A stretch of 64,000 nucleotides of DNA, from contig JACKQL020000073.1 of the NCBI GenBank assembly GCA_018296165.2, forward strand, positions 1-64,000. Direction: 5' to 3'. The position numbers and the translations under genes were made by a program. The notes under the pieces were generated by a model. That model searched no databases. It was not told the DNA's origin and saw only the letters and a program-made list of their open reading frames with translations. Shown here in pieces: positions 1 through 11,913 of this stretch; positions within the stretch are counted from its first letter, which is position 1; every line of letters starts with the position of its first letter. This DNA comes from Termitomyces sp. T153 (Eukaryota > Basidiomycota > Agaricomycetes > Agaricales > Lyophyllaceae).

Positions 1-19
1 TAGGAAGCGGGTCGTGACA
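1..19 (+). repeat. 3' tail of a long LTR cut by the window edge
   Basis: The first 19 bases match the end of the long LTR family seen at 368-1495, finishing in TGACA. Unlike the inner copies, which have CATGACA, this tail reads CGTGACA and so keeps a CpG. The Plavaka transposase reading frame continues straight after it, so this is probably a third LTR inserted in the same transposon. Most of the repeat lies outside the window. Confidence 0.5.
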
Positions 20-367
20 GGACATGCATGGATTCAAACTTGGCAACAAATTGAATGAGATGTAAGTGTGTGACTTGAATTTGTGTTTAAGTAATTGACT
101 TCTGATAAATAATATGAACTCCTGAGACCAGTTTGCAATAGAAGTGCCATCTATCAGTGAGAAGGACACAGTCAAGGAGACCAGGTCCAAGTCCAAAGAG
201 GTAGAGCTAGAATTCCCATGCTTTGTACCCACTGTTTATTTTTTTGGCAGAATTCTGTGGTGGCTGATCAAATAAACCAGGGATATAGGGAGTGTATCAT
301 GCTACATCTCAGCTATGAGCCTGCCATCTCTCACCCTCTAAAACAGCCCAATACCAGGTATTGTGTG

Positions 368-1495
368 TGTCAGGTTCTGCTGACCACACGGGCTCAGCTA
401 TACTGGGCAAATCCTTACCAGGCAGACATGATGTCCTACACTGGTAACTTGGCATTTGGAGAAGGTCTAGATGTTGGGGACTTGTGAGGGTTAGTGAGGG
501 GGAGTGATCCAAACAAGTGCAGGGTAGTCCAGAAAAGTCTAAGATGAGTTGTGGGGGAAGGGTCAGGCTTGATGAAGCAGCAGGTACAAGTCCAGAAGCA
601 AGTATTGAAGGTGCAGGGTAAGCAGAGGCCATATGAGTGATGGGAGTGGAGCCAGAGCTTGATGGGGGATCAATGGATGTTGATGAGTTTCAGGGCTGAG
701 CAAATAGTGAGGTCCAGAGTTAGTTCAAAGAATGTTTGAGTTTGTAATCATAAGTGCAGAGTTCATAAAGGCATTAAGTTTGAAAGGACTTGAACACAAT
801 AATAGAAACAGAGTTGAATGAGATGAGACAGAGTTGAGATGAGATTGGGATGAGAACAAAAATAGATTCAAGTGGAGATATGAATGATAAAGAGAATGAT
901 AACAGAAATAGGGACAAGACAAGACTGGAAGACTGAGATAAGACTGGGAAACTGAGAGAAAAGGAAACATAACACAAAACACAAAATACAAGAAGAGAAA
1001 CAATCAGATTATAGGTAATGTTAAGCAATATCAAGACTAAGTACAAGGAGCTACTCTATGACTTATATACTGACTACTGGAGAGCTCCAGGAGACAGCGG
1101 GTGTGGTGGCAGGGCTTGGTGGAGCTATGCAGAGTCAATGGGTGTCAGTTGTGATCAGGGGTGGGCCACAGTGATATTCTGATGGGATCAATTGAGAATG
1201 TGGGCTGTCCTGGAGTTGTCATAAAGCTCTGGAGTAGGTTGGATAAACCAGGGTGATGAGCTGGTAACATATAGCAGAGTCAGGAATGGTGGGGGAGGGT
1301 TCCAGGAGCTCAGCAGAGTCAGGGAAAGCATCAATGGCTGTGGAGAAGGCATTGGAGTTAGCCAGAGGGTTGTTGGGGTTTGCTGGAGATGCATTGAAGT
1401 TAGCTGGAGTGGGTTTGATGGGGCATTGGGGGAAACTCTAGGGAAGTGAGTGGGTTGGGAATGATGTTTGGGGGTCCAGGGAGTGGGTCATGACA
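368..1495 (+). repeat. solo long terminal repeat, 1,128 bp
   Basis: It starts TGTCAGGTTCTGCTGACC and ends GTCATGACA, giving TG...CA ends. The flanking five bases are GTGTG on both sides (363-367 and 1496-1500), a perfect target duplication. No coding sequence belongs to it, so it is a solo LTR left by recombination between two LTRs. Related copies occur at 1520-2576 (inverted), 60785-61872 and, more distantly, 45782-46556. The parent element is not in the window. Confidence 0.85.
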
Positions 1496-1519
1496 GTGTG
1501 AGCCTGTCTAAGTGCATCT

Positions 1520-2576
1520 TGTCATGACCCACTCCCATACCTCTGGACCTCCTCCCAGGTCACCCTGCCTCCTCAGCACACTCCCCAATGCTCCCCCAGC
1601 CCACTCCAACCTTTGTTAACCCACAGTGCCCACCCCAGCTAACTCTGATGCTTCCTTGGCAAACCCTGATGTTCTTCTGGCAAATCCTGACACATCCTCT
1701 GTGGGCCTCCTCAGCTCCTCCTCTCCCTTATGAGGCCCCCAAGCCCCTCTGACACTTCCCCTAACTCAGATGCACATTGACCAACCACCCCCATAACCTA
1801 CATGACTCCTCCAGAGTTTTCCAACAACTGCAGGACAGACCACATTCCCATCAGAATATCACCATAGCCCACCCTCCAATCAGAACTGACACTCATCAAC
1901 CCCACACAGCTGTAACAAACCCCACCATCACACCCCCAACCCCTGGAGAATGTTCAGTAGTTGGTATATAAAGACATAGAGTAGCATCCATGACCTTTGT
2001 CTTGATATTGCATTAACTGGTTACTTGTGTCTCATATCTCTCTCTGTTTCTTTTCCATTTCTATATTTAGCCTCAAATCTATTTCTTTCCCCAGTTCTAT
2101 CTTGTCTTGTCTCCATCTCACCTCAACTGTCTCTGTTTCCTTAGTCTCCTTAAGTCCCTTTTATTTCTGATGTCATTATGAAACTCCATGCATGTGCTAC
2201 AACCTTCAAACATCCTTATGACAACTCCAGACCTCACCCCTCACTCAGCCCTGGAGCCCATCAGTCTTGATTGTTCTCTCATCAAACTCTGGCTCTGCTT
2301 CCATCACCTTGCAAAGCCTCCATCTACTCCAGGGTCTATTTATGCACCCACAAACCTGTTCCTGATGCCCACCCAAGCCCAACATCTAATATACTTGGTC
2401 TTAGACTTCTCTGGAACACTTTGGACTTGCTCAGACTGCTTTCCTTGGCTTCCCCTCACAAGTTCCTATAGTCTGCACCATCTCTGGAATGCTAGGTTAT
2501 AAGCACAGAACACTGCATCTGCCTAGTAAGGACTTGCCCAGTGTAGCTGAGCCCCTGTAGTCAGCAGAACCTAACA
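1520..2576 (-). repeat. solo LTR, same family, inverted, 1,057 bp
   Basis: Read on the minus strand it starts TGTTAGGTTCTGCTGAC and ends GGGAGTGGGTCATGACA. It is flanked by CATCT on both sides (1515-1519 and 2577-2581), a perfect 5-bp target duplication. It lies 24 bp from the oppositely oriented LTR at 368-1495, so the two form a long imperfect inverted repeat. Confidence 0.85.
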
Positions 2577-4474
2577 CATCTAAACTTTCCCTGCCACAAA
2601 GGAATGAGCAGATCAGCAAGATTTAGAATAAAAGCATGATGTCACCAGGAAACATATGAGAACACCAAGATAGGTACCAACTGGGAGGCCAGAGAATATG
2701 CTTGGTCTGCAGATACCAGTCTCACAGTTGTTGAACTTGTATTCTTGTTTAGTGCAAGTGCCAGACTAGTGTTGTGCCAATTCATGTCCATTTTATGTAT
2801 GATATGAGGAGGGACATCATTGTAATTGCACCCAGGGATATTGTAATTATCTGGTCTTGATAGAAGAGGGAAGTAATAGGAAGACCCTGGCTTTTTTCGC
2901 CCAACAAGTCCACACCATAAGTGACAATGAATCTTGCCTGAATGTCCCACAAGTCCATTCAGGTACACCATCCCAGGCCCATCTGCTGTTGCAAGGATAA
3001 TATAGAGCTTTGAGAGGTAAGAAGATTTGGTATTAGCATTCCAAATAGGAAGTCCTCCATGCTGATTGATGGCAGCAATTGGATGAAGCCCAACAAGATA
3101 TGATTGAGCATCTTTAATTTTGTTTGGACCAGGAAAGGTGCCACCAGGATACACAAACTTTTTCTTGTACCTCAAGCCAGGAGCAAGATTGACAAAAATC
3201 CAGATATAGACCCAGCAATCAGAAGCTTTGTCATGATAGAGCTAACAACTATCAAATGAGAGCATTAATAGGGTATCATGCTCTCTAATATCTTCATTTG
3301 CCACTGCCTCAAGGATTTCAGATCCACAAGGAATGTTGTCAAAGATATCAATGTCATTACCAAGGTCAAGTTGATTCAGCAGTTCACAGACTCATTGATT
3401 AAAGTAGCCCATTTCAGTGGCCACATCCAGATGTTGCATGAGTGCCTGGATTGCAAAAGGGATTGGAATAGTGTCAAATGTTTGCTGTGGTTGTTTCTCT
3501 GCATTGTAACATGGTTCACTGCAGTGGGGGCATGTATCATGGTCAACCAAAGGACCTGTGTATGCCATACAACTGTTAGGACATGTATGTTTGGTGATTG
3601 GCCACACTCCTGTGATGCCTGCAATCAGCCTTTTGAACTGGTCATAGGAAAGTATTTTGTCAGCAGGATGTGCTATCTGTATAGCTTCCTTTGAACCATT
3701 ATATGACTCAACAGTATTTGATGACATGAAGAGCCAGACTGATAAGGGTTGAGTAACAACTCAATGTTGTCAGGAGTCAGATCACCATTTTCAAGAGTAG
3801 CATCTTGTAAATATTGGATGTATTGTTGTGTGATGTGGATATTGACTAAGTCACTAAGTGGAGTTGGGTCATCTTCATGATCAGATGCATTGGTATCCTC
3901 ATTGATGCCAGGATCATCAAAGATTTGAGTGGAATCACATCCAGGATCAGGACTAGGTGAGTGCAGAGATGGACTCAGAGAAGGTATATGGGACCAAGAT
4001 TGTGGTTGAGAGTGTGGATGAGAGCATGAACAAGCTTGGTTTGGAGACCCTGAAGAAGATCTAGAGTGCAAGAAAGAATCAGGATAAGAATCAGAAGATC
4101 CAGGCCAGGAATGCAATTGAGAAAACAATGGTTGGTCAGTGCTGTTCATCTGAGTACATGAACAAAGAAAATGTTATTGATGTGACTTCTCCTCAAAGAG
4201 TTTATATTACCTCATCAACTGACATATCTTTGTCTGGCATAGGTTCATACAGTTCTTGTCTGTCCAGTCTCCTATCTGTGAACTGTGGCTGCTGCAAGGC
4301 TGTACCTGTGGCACCTGTAATGTTATGAGAGGTGGGACCAGAAGCATCACAAAGTATTCTTTGATGATTGTAATATGTTGCCTTTGATACCTCCCTTCTA
4401 TGCTTGCAGTACTGGGGGCAGTTGCAGTACCAGCAGCACATTGAGCCAGGATGGGGGATAACTACTCTAGACAT

Positions 4475-4733
4475 GCATTACTAGATATGGGGGAAGAATC
4501 TATTGCACAGCCTAGCACAAGCTTGGAGCAGAGAAGTTGATCAAAGTAAGGTGTAATGAGTACAAGCTTTTCAAGGGTGATTTCATCAATGTTGTCAACA
4601 ATGATCAAGTTTTCAATGATGATCAAGTTATCAAAAGACAATTGACTTTGATGCTCCTTGATGTCACTTGATTGAGGTATTGAGGTCATTTGCCTTGATA
4701 TCTCTTGTTTTGCCCATATGGACTTTTCACTGG
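4475..4733. other. CpG-poor sequence between transposon relics
   Basis: A link between the start of the Plavaka relic and the Tc1 fragment. It holds a run of short repeats built on ATGATCAAGTT (about 4590-4635) and no coding similarity that I can see. Confidence 0.4.
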
Positions 4734-5290
4734 GATGGAGGAGGGTGCCTGCTACTTTCAACAGGACAATGACCCCAAACACAACTCCAAGAGGGCCAAC
4801 AAGTGGTTTTAAGACAACAACTTTGATGTTCTCTGGTGGCCAGCTCAATCCCCTGATCTTAACCCTATTGGACACTTCTGGGAGTACCTCAAGGAGCAGC
4901 TTAAGCAGTATGCAACATAACCTCATGGTGTGCATGAATTATGGGAGAGGGTTGTAAAGGAGTGGGATGGAATACCAGCAGAGGTATGCCAAAGACTGAT
5001 ATAAAGCATGCCTAGAAGGATTCAAGCAGTTATCAAGGCAAATGGAGGACATACAAAGTACTGACTACCAAAATTAGAGATGCTCAAAAAACTATCCCAA
5101 TGAGTGAAGATTTTAAAATGGCCATTACTTCATCAATTTTGATTTAAATTACATAACCTAAAATGCAATTTGTAGCCATGATGCCATAGTATTTTACATG
5201 ATTTAACCAGCATTTTAAATACTTCCAATCCTTCATGCCAATGTCATCTTTCAAAAAGTATCAAACATTGGGACAGTTTTTGAGCCACTG
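4734..5290 (+). pseudogene. Tc1/mariner transposase C-terminal half with right terminal inverted repeat
   Basis: The plus strand encodes the DDE half of a Tc1-like transposase: FQQDNDPKHNSKRANKWF (second catalytic Asp region), WWPAQSPDLNPIGHFWEYLK (third acidic residue region), then IPAEVCQRLI and the tail IQAVIKANGGHTKY ending at a stop near 5061. In-frame stops occur, for example after KANKWF. The 3' region runs to the inverted repeat TTGGGACAGTTTTTGAGCCA, ending in CACTG at 5290 before TA (5291-5292). The left half and left inverted repeat are missing. A matching left terminus without a body lies at 50992-51017. Confidence 0.8.
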
Positions 5291-5292
5291 TA

Positions 5293-6029
5293 CCCCTCCT
5301 TTAGGGACATACAATCTTACAATTGCTCTCTAAGATATTTCATTTCTTTAGGAGTTTGCAAGTCTTACAATCACTCTATAAAACCTTACATATAAACTTT
5401 ATGTATAGTTTTGTACTGACCACCCTCCACTCCCCTATACTCTGTTCATAGCCATACACTGGCATCAAACGTGCATAACGCATAAACTGCTGCACAAATG
5501 AACCTCCAAAGCCTGTACATCATAAGTGCAGCAAATGTCATCTGACATTGCTGATTCATGCATCGATTTCTAACCTAATACCCAGTGGGTTTACAAAAAC
5601 CTGTTAATCTTGCTTGTAGTGACAGTCGTTGTCTGAAAATTGGACGAAAGCGATTGCAAGTTTGATTGTGACGTGACCTGACTTCATTGCTGATGTTCAG
5701 TTTATGAGAAAACGGAGAGGGAGATGGGGAACTACATCGACAGAAGGGCAGTCAAAGTCCGAGAAAAACGAGCACACAATACGATGGGATACACACGTCA
5801 GGAAGACGCGTAAGTGAAACATAGTAAATATTATTTTTAATTGTAGGTGAGTGCCGGCAATCTCCGAAAGTCACCCGTGCCTGTGAAAGCATCTGTTGGA
5901 TGAATGAATAGTTTAACTCTGATCAACAACTTCCTGAAACAAAGGGGTCCAAACCTGTGATTGCTATGACTGATTCTCCGGTCTCCTGCTCCTGAACTGC
6001 ATTTTTGTCTGTTTCATTTGTCACCTGCC
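5293..6029. other. intergenic, CpG-containing; 5' flank of the DUF6534-type gene
   Basis: Base composition changes sharply at the Tc1 end: CpG dinucleotides return and stop-ridden transposon similarity ends. I see no convincing gene or RNA in it. Confidence 0.5.
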
Positions 6030-6082
6030 TCTTTTTAAAAGCCGGGCCGTCCTAGGTTTCTTCAATCGTTCTCTTTCACACA
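6030..6082 (+). promoter_or_regulatory. probable core promoter of the DUF6534-type gene
   Basis: A TATA-like TTTTTAAAAG (about 6032-6041) is followed by a CT-rich stretch running into CACACAATG. This is a common fungal promoter-to-start layout. It is inferred from sequence only. Confidence 0.35.
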
Positions 6083-7923
6083 ATGTCCACGCTCGACTTG
6101 ACGTTGGGGATTACTCTTGTTGGGGTCCTTTTCGCTACCATGTACGTGCTGCGTTTCTTCTTGGTGTTAGCTAACCTGGTCAGGTTGCTGGGAATTGCTA
6201 TAGTACAGACATCGATATTCATGAAGACAAACAAACAAATTCCATATGTCAATAAATTTACCGTAGGCGGTGCTTTCTTCTGTTGTTTTATGTTTCTGAC
6301 CAGATTTTCTTACTCTTGCTAGGTTCTTTGTCTATGGTTGTCCATATCTTCGGGACTTCCAATCTGAACACTTACATATCGTGACTCTAGCACCTTGCTC
6401 ACAATCCACACTATGATGTCTTCGCACGTCGTTTATTTCTATTTGGTCACAAAGCAGGGAGATATTGGTGGCCAGCCTCTTGTTTGGAGTTACACTGTTC
6501 GTCCCAATTCAAATCATTGGCAATTCTAACCTTAATCGACGGCTTCTTTAGGCGAGCATCAGCCTAGATGTGATTTTCTTCATTTTCTTCCAAAGTCTGT
6601 TTTAAACATCCTATTTAGCTTGTCCTCACTAATATCACGGAAATGTATGTGGCCCAATTCAATGATTTCCAGCTTTTTGTCAATGTTCACGCACGAATTT
6701 TCTGTTCAGATTGTATTCCTTGCGCCTTTGGCAACGTGCAGTGTGATGTCTGATTTGAAAATGAATTGCGGCTGATCTCTTTCTCATTTTAGTGTTAAAG
6801 AACAATCGATACTGTTATGCAGTGTTTTTGCCATTGGTGATTGATTCTTTCTAAAAAAAGCGATGATACATTTAAAAACACCTGATAGGTGGTCATGATT
6901 CTACTCGGTATCGGTGCGTACAAGAACTGAAAGTGAAGAAGAAACTAACCACCTCGTCCATAGCAATGAATATATGTTTGTTCAATTTCAATTTTCACCT
7001 TCATATTTTATAACTGAGATCTCATAACAGATATCCCGTTGCAAGTGTAAGTGCTCCTACCAATTTGTCCAGAGGAACTTATTGATCATTCTGTGACAGC
7101 TCGCAAGTCGCCAATCTTCCCAGCCTAGGACACGTGACCTTTGAGGTGTCTGGGTCTTTCCTAATTTCCAAATTCTTGATTTTGAGTTATTGACTTGTCA
7201 TTCTTCAGGCCTTTGTAATTTTGGATTTCGGTACCTCGTCGTTCATCGATGTTCTCCTTTGTCTTGCTCTTCTTTATGCCTTGACTAAGACAGCTAAAAG
7301 ATTGGACTGGTATGTAGAACATCGCTAGCATCAAATTTCCGTCATGAGGTTAATTATTGTTGCGCAGGGCAAAAACAAATACAATTGTTTTGATTTCATA
7401 TGCACTAAATACTGGCGCTCTCGCAACGTCCGTTCCTCAAGAGCGCACTGAATAGTTATAACTGACATCTTTTTAGTGTTGTCTCATTTTGTTCTTTCAT
7501 AATCGTAGGTCTATCAAGTGCAAGTAGTATGAATCATTCACAAACCACTCACGATATATCTTGTGGCGTAGTATGTTTCCATGCCAACGAACCTCGTATT
7601 CTTAGCTTTCAGAATTGTTCTATGTGGGTTCTACGTTAATTCATTTCTGGCAATGTAGGTTAAGAAACTATCTCACGTCCGATCTCAGGCTGACAAAGGT
7701 CAGGCTCAATGCTCGATTTTACTTCCAGCGTGCGGAGGGACTTGTCAATGTTGCATTGCCCCATGGAAGTGTAATCGTATACGAGAATGCAAATCGTATG
7801 CCTGCAGCTGCTGGCACCAGCAATAATGTCACGATTAATGAAGCAGGACTTCCCATTTTTATGCCTAAGGATGAAGCAGGTCAGCTTAGGGTGAGTGGTA
7901 ATCTACAACGCAAAAGGCTTTAA
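6083..7923 (+). CDS. DUF6534-type multi-pass membrane protein, 16 exons
   Basis: Hand-joined exons: 6083-6141, 6184-6262, 6323-6336, 6391-6496, 6552-6594, 6673-6735, 6793-6836, 6889-6913, 6964-6975, 7031-7046, 7100-7145, 7209-7309, 7368-7427, 7477-7504, 7572-7654 and 7704-7923. They sum to 999 bp (332 aa plus stop) and every junction keeps phase. Introns are 42-78 bp, GT-AG, many with CTAAC or CTGAC branch sites. Recognisable family features are the N-terminus MSTLDLTLGITLVGVLF, then GIAIVQTSIFMKTNK, HVVYFYLVTK, LPSLGHVTFEAFVILDFGT, AKTNTIVLISYALNTGAL, YVNSFLAMLNAR and a hydrophilic tail. Several hydrophobic segments look membrane-spanning. Function is unknown for this family, which is very common in Agaricomycetes. 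Single-frame reading makes it look broken; the microexons (12, 14 and 16 bp) hide it. The least certain junctions are at 6337-6390 (donor GTTGTC) and 6595-6672. The gene is flanked by transposons on both sides. Confidence 0.75.
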
Positions 7924-9275
7924 AATGATCCTGAGCATGCACAAGGAAATTCAATTGATGGAGGTCAAGGTTACGAAGGAACAAACAGAGAGTCGAGAAG
8001 AGTAGAGATTATGCAGGATATACAAATTCCACCGTCAATAAGATATTATATATATGTAGCAAAGCAACCTTCACCAATTAGCCTTCACCATACGCGGAAA
8101 GCTTCGGATGTGCTGTTGGCAGAGAAACGAAGTTAAGAAGCAAGGGAATGTAGCTTTGCTAACCTTATACTACAAGCAGAACATCATCAACACCTCTGGA
8201 CTCCATTGAGGACACTGCACAGCCCACCATCTTGATAGCCTTTGATGATTGTATGAGGCACCCCAACATCACAATTTGATGGATATACAAAACTGGTATA
8301 TCACCCCTGGCCTGGCCAGTTCATCAGCTTAGAAATCATTGAGTGCACATACTTTCAATAAATATTAACTTTAAGGGTCATTTTGGGAACACAGTCAGAA
8401 TCAGAATACATATTATGATGGCAGTGATCTTCCCTTGTAAGAATATTGATGGATGCAGTAAGCATGGTGATGGACAGCTACTGTTCAACATAGCTGTTCA
8501 ATATAGGAGGCATAGTGTTCCCTTCACCCATTGAGTTATACTTATTTTGGCATGCCTTCACAGTTTTTGGCCCTCCTTTTCTCCATGTAGGAATGTCTGA
8601 GATATATCCTGTAAGAGTGATTTCTGCAGACTTCCACTATCATCATCACTAGCTGATACTCTATGCACAACAGAAATTCAGCAAGCTTCTTTTCATCATT
8701 GTATTCCCAAGAAGCCTTGCCAAGAGAAATCATAATGAAAAGAAGGGTTGTTGGAATAGAAAATACAATCTAAATGCAAGATGCACTGCTGGTGGCCAAT
8801 ACTTTTCCCCCATAAATATGAAATAGTCAGAAAGGAATGTGTTATGCCATCTCTTTGTCAACTTTTTGCCTTGGAAAAAGGTCTCTTTCACTGTGTCTCA
8901 AACCTTTTTCCATCAGGAATATGCATTGAAAATAGCATGACACATTTCTTTGTCACTTTTTCTGGTAGAAACAGGTTCTGGCAACAACAGTGATGCATAG
9001 GTCTAAGTTTAGTAACAACTAGTCACATATTTCTTCTGGGTGATGCTTAGAAATGACTTTCACTTTGAAGAATCACTACCATCAAGATACATTCTGTGCT
9101 GTTATAGTGTTCCTGATCTGATTCTATCACCATTGGCAATCATTTGTGCACAACCAGATTGAAGAAAACAATTAGTTGGCTTGTAATGTAATCACATCCA
9201 CTTCATTAAATAGCCTCTCAAACAGACCCTGATTGAGATGGCTTGAGCCATGTGAAACAAGACAACATAGCCAGA
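7924..9275. other. no recognisable gene; CpG-rich to CpG-poor switch near 8,160
   Basis: The first 240 bp resemble the gene-bearing block. From about 8165 the sequence becomes CpG-poor, stop-ridden and repeat-like. Small open frames of 60-70 codons are present in both strands and resemble nothing that I know. It is probably decayed transposon sequence. Confidence 0.4.
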
Positions 9276-9760
9276 TGTTAGGTACATCTGACCTGGGGAG
9301 CTCTCACTGCAGAGCAAAATAGTCCACTAATTAGAAGACACTAAAAAGCTGGAATTTCATGAGAGTCAAACAAATCATTCAGAGTCCAGGAATTGTGCAT
9401 GAGACTAAGTTTGTAGGCAGAATAATCCAGAGAACTTGGTGAAGGGACCAGAGTTGAGGCAAATGGTAAAGCAAATAGAATAAATTCAAGAAATGGAGAA
9501 ACAGAGATGATAGCGACAAAACTAGAGGAAAATGACAAGATAGGGACAAGAGGAGACTAAGGGAGAGTATTGGCAAGATTGAGACTAAGGACTTATTACA
9601 GAGGTGTATAGTACTTATACTCAGGGCAACTCTGGAGGATGCAGAGGAGCAGCAGCAAACAGCAATGGCAGATAGTCTCAGACATTCTCAGACATGAAGA
9701 ACAGGGCTCAGGGTTGGATATGAGGCCTTGTAGAAGCAAGGCCCAAACCAGTAGACTAAG
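9276..9760 (+). repeat. possible decayed copy of the long LTR family
   Basis: It starts TGTTAGGTACATCTGACC, close to the long LTR start TGTCAGGTTCTGCTGACC. Further in it has the same order of purine-rich runs and an AAGATTGAGACTAAGGACTTAT block like 1030-1070 of the LTR at 368-1495. No end or target duplication could be placed, so this is tentative. Confidence 0.3.
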
Positions 9761-10401
9761 TAGTGGACCTTATCCAATGTTGTTTGGAGTTGAGGATCTT
9801 ATCTACTATGTAATGGTCTTTTCTGATACAGTATGGGGTCACAATGAGAGTAGCAGATACAGTGGCTGCTTGGTGGTCAAGCCCCCTTTTGCCAAATGCA
9901 TTCACAAGTCATCACAATTTGGGTGCCTACCCACATAGTAATAGAGACCATTAGTGAGGGGCAAGATCTCTGCCTGCTCCTCTTTGACCTGCTTATTGTT
10001 AGCTTCAATTTTATTGTGAAGTCATAAACAACCTCTTGTTGAAAGTTATGTCTCAAGGAAAGAAATACTTTCCATTGCTGTCTTAAACTTGCTCATATCC
10101 AACAAAAACTGCATCAGAATGTCTAGTGTCACCTTTTCCACACAATTCTCTGAACTGAAGCACAAGGTATTGGCAACCCCATACTCAAAGGTGAGATAGG
10201 TCTGATTTTGTACCCTCCATGATTTCATATGGGTGTGAGAAGTGTAGGGAGTGTTGATGTAGGAAGTCAATTTCAAAGGTATTGTGCAGTGAGGATTGCA
10301 TCACCCAGAGCTTTGTACTATTATTAAGGAAATATGGTCAAGTAGTCATGATTGTCATATTGATTGTTTTTGGTATCAGGGGCATTGGTTCAATTCTGCC
10401 A
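9761..10401. other. unassigned CpG-poor sequence
   Basis: It holds short open frames on both strands (9639-9938 plus; 10046-10276 minus) with no similarity that I recognise. It is probably transposon debris left of the pogo relic. Confidence 0.3.
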
Positions 10402-11913
10402 CAGTCAAACTTCTTATAACTGATGACCCTTATAACTGATAATCCCTTCAAACCTATGGGTTTTTAGTGTCCACTGAATTGGTTTACAGGAAAATTGAGG
10501 GAACCTCCAATATCAAATAATCAATGGGTCCCAAAAGAGAGTCATAACTGATATTTTACCCAAAAAGTATAGATTTGGGATAAATAGTTTTCTCCAACTC
10601 AGATGTGAGCATATGGATATCAATCATTCAATAACCATCAAAAATACATGAATAGTTGAGAAATAATCAATTTCTGCCCCTCTAACTCTCAAATGCCAGA
10701 GAATCCTCTTGAAATCATCAAAGAAGGCATCTTGCACCTCAAGTCAGAGATAGGGCCATGCAAACAAGATATTTTTGTACAAATCTTGAGGAAGGAGAAG
10801 ATATCACATACTGATGAGTTGTGGCTGGACTATGATGGAAACCTGGTTGATTAAGAAGGAGTTGTACAGCTTCTTGAGAAAGCTTTGGACTATGATACCC
10901 AGTTGTCACAACTGGATTCACACCAGAAAAGTATTGTAGAATGACTGAAGGAGCTTGGGGGTTTAGAAACAAAAGTTGATTTAAAGAGAAAGCACTGCAA
11001 GTCTATGATTACTGAGATTCCAGAGCTCAGATATTGATACCTGACAGGTCCTGAGAACTGCAATCTCAAGACTCATGCATAGAAGTAGGAAAAGAAACCA
11101 GCATTTACCAAAAAGAAAAGTGACATTAAAACAGGAGATAAAAATCCTGGAATGGCATCACAAATACAAGTCAAATTGAAGCAAGACTGCAGCTTATTGG
11201 AATGAAAAGTATCCTAACCTAAAGCTTACACAGGTCCCACAGATCCCCAAGATGCTGAAGCCAAATGCCAACATATTCAGGAGTTGATTCATGAATTCCA
11301 ATCCAAGGATATTTTTAACATGAATGAGACTGGCTGTTCAGGGTGTAAGTGTCTCACAATTTTAATGAACAATAGCTTACACAAATGTAGGATGCCACCT
11401 GATTGTGGCCTTTCAACAAAACAAAAGTCTGGCATCAGAGGAGACAAAAAATGGTTGACTTTAGTATTCACAATCAATGCCACAGGCACAGAGAAACTCT
11501 CACCAATGATCATTGGAAAGGCTGAGTGCCCACAAGCCTACAGGAAAAAGAGTAGAGTTTAACTTAGATTCTACTGGAGAAGCAATGCAAAAGGCCTGGA
11601 TGACAATAGCCCTGTATCAGGAGTGGTTGCATGATTGGGATGCCAAATTATGGCATGACAGATGCCATATCCTTTTGTTATAGGATAATTTCAGTGCTCA
11701 CATTCCTCTGGATGGTCTCATAAATATCTAAACCAAATCTTACAGCTCATGTCCAGCCAGCAGATGCTGGGTCTATTCATTGTCTCAAGGCTTGTTACTG
11801 TGCTCATTTTGTGAATTGGTCATCAATCACTATGATTGTGATATCTCTCCTGCTCAAATTCATAATATAGACATTCTTGAGACCATATAGTGACTTCTCA
11901 GCTGTAAGGCTAT
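10402..11913 (+). pseudogene. pogo/Tigger-type transposase relic
   Basis: The left inverted repeat starts CAGTCAAACTTCTTATAAC at 10402, near-matching the ends of the element at 27801-29028. From about 10693 the plus strand encodes an N-terminal region (PENPLEIIKEGILHLKSEIG, then a coiled stretch ending KELGGL), then the catalytic domain: DIFNMNETGC, GIRGDKKWLTLVFTINATGT, PMIIGKAECPQAYR (open 11284-11562) and, after frameshifts, a DNFSAHIP-like motif near 11680 and the end of the DDE core. The usual MDETG motif reads MNETG (codon 11323-11325), so the first catalytic Asp is Asn. Several stops occur. The right inverted repeat is missing, apparently removed by the gypsy B insertion. Confidence 0.8.

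Larger units (their letters stand above)
20..4474 (-). pseudogene. Plavaka/CACTA-type transposase relic (TNP2-like), split by two solo LTRs
   Basis: This is a DNA-transposon transposase on the minus strand, broken by stops and frameshifts. From the right (N-terminal) side: a Cys/His cluster with CNCPQYCKHRREVS near 4390-4440; an acidic and serine-rich stretch (3673-4149); the TKHTCPNSCMAYTG and CPHC motifs (about 3500-3610); then PGPNKIKDAQSYLVG and ATADGPGMVYLNGLVG (about 2930-3150), typical of Plavaka elements of Agaricomycetes. The longest open piece is 2642-3175. Coding similarity resumes in 2582-2641 (LADLLIPLWQGKF), in the 24 bp between the two LTRs, and in 20-367 (WYWAVLEGERWQAH, then LFGLGPGLL). 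The two solo LTRs therefore sit inside the old transposase gene. The element continues beyond the left edge. The family call is from remembered motifs, not a search. Confidence 0.75.

Noticed and set aside
725..1046. Hydrophobic minus-strand frames in the long LTR
   Set aside because: They are the complement of a purine-rich LTR stretch; serine/leucine/phenylalanine low complexity, with no family features.
6083..7923. First reading of the DUF6534-type locus as a frameshifted pseudogene
   Set aside because: All apparent stops and shifts lie in short GT-AG introns; the joined exons give 999 bp in one frame.
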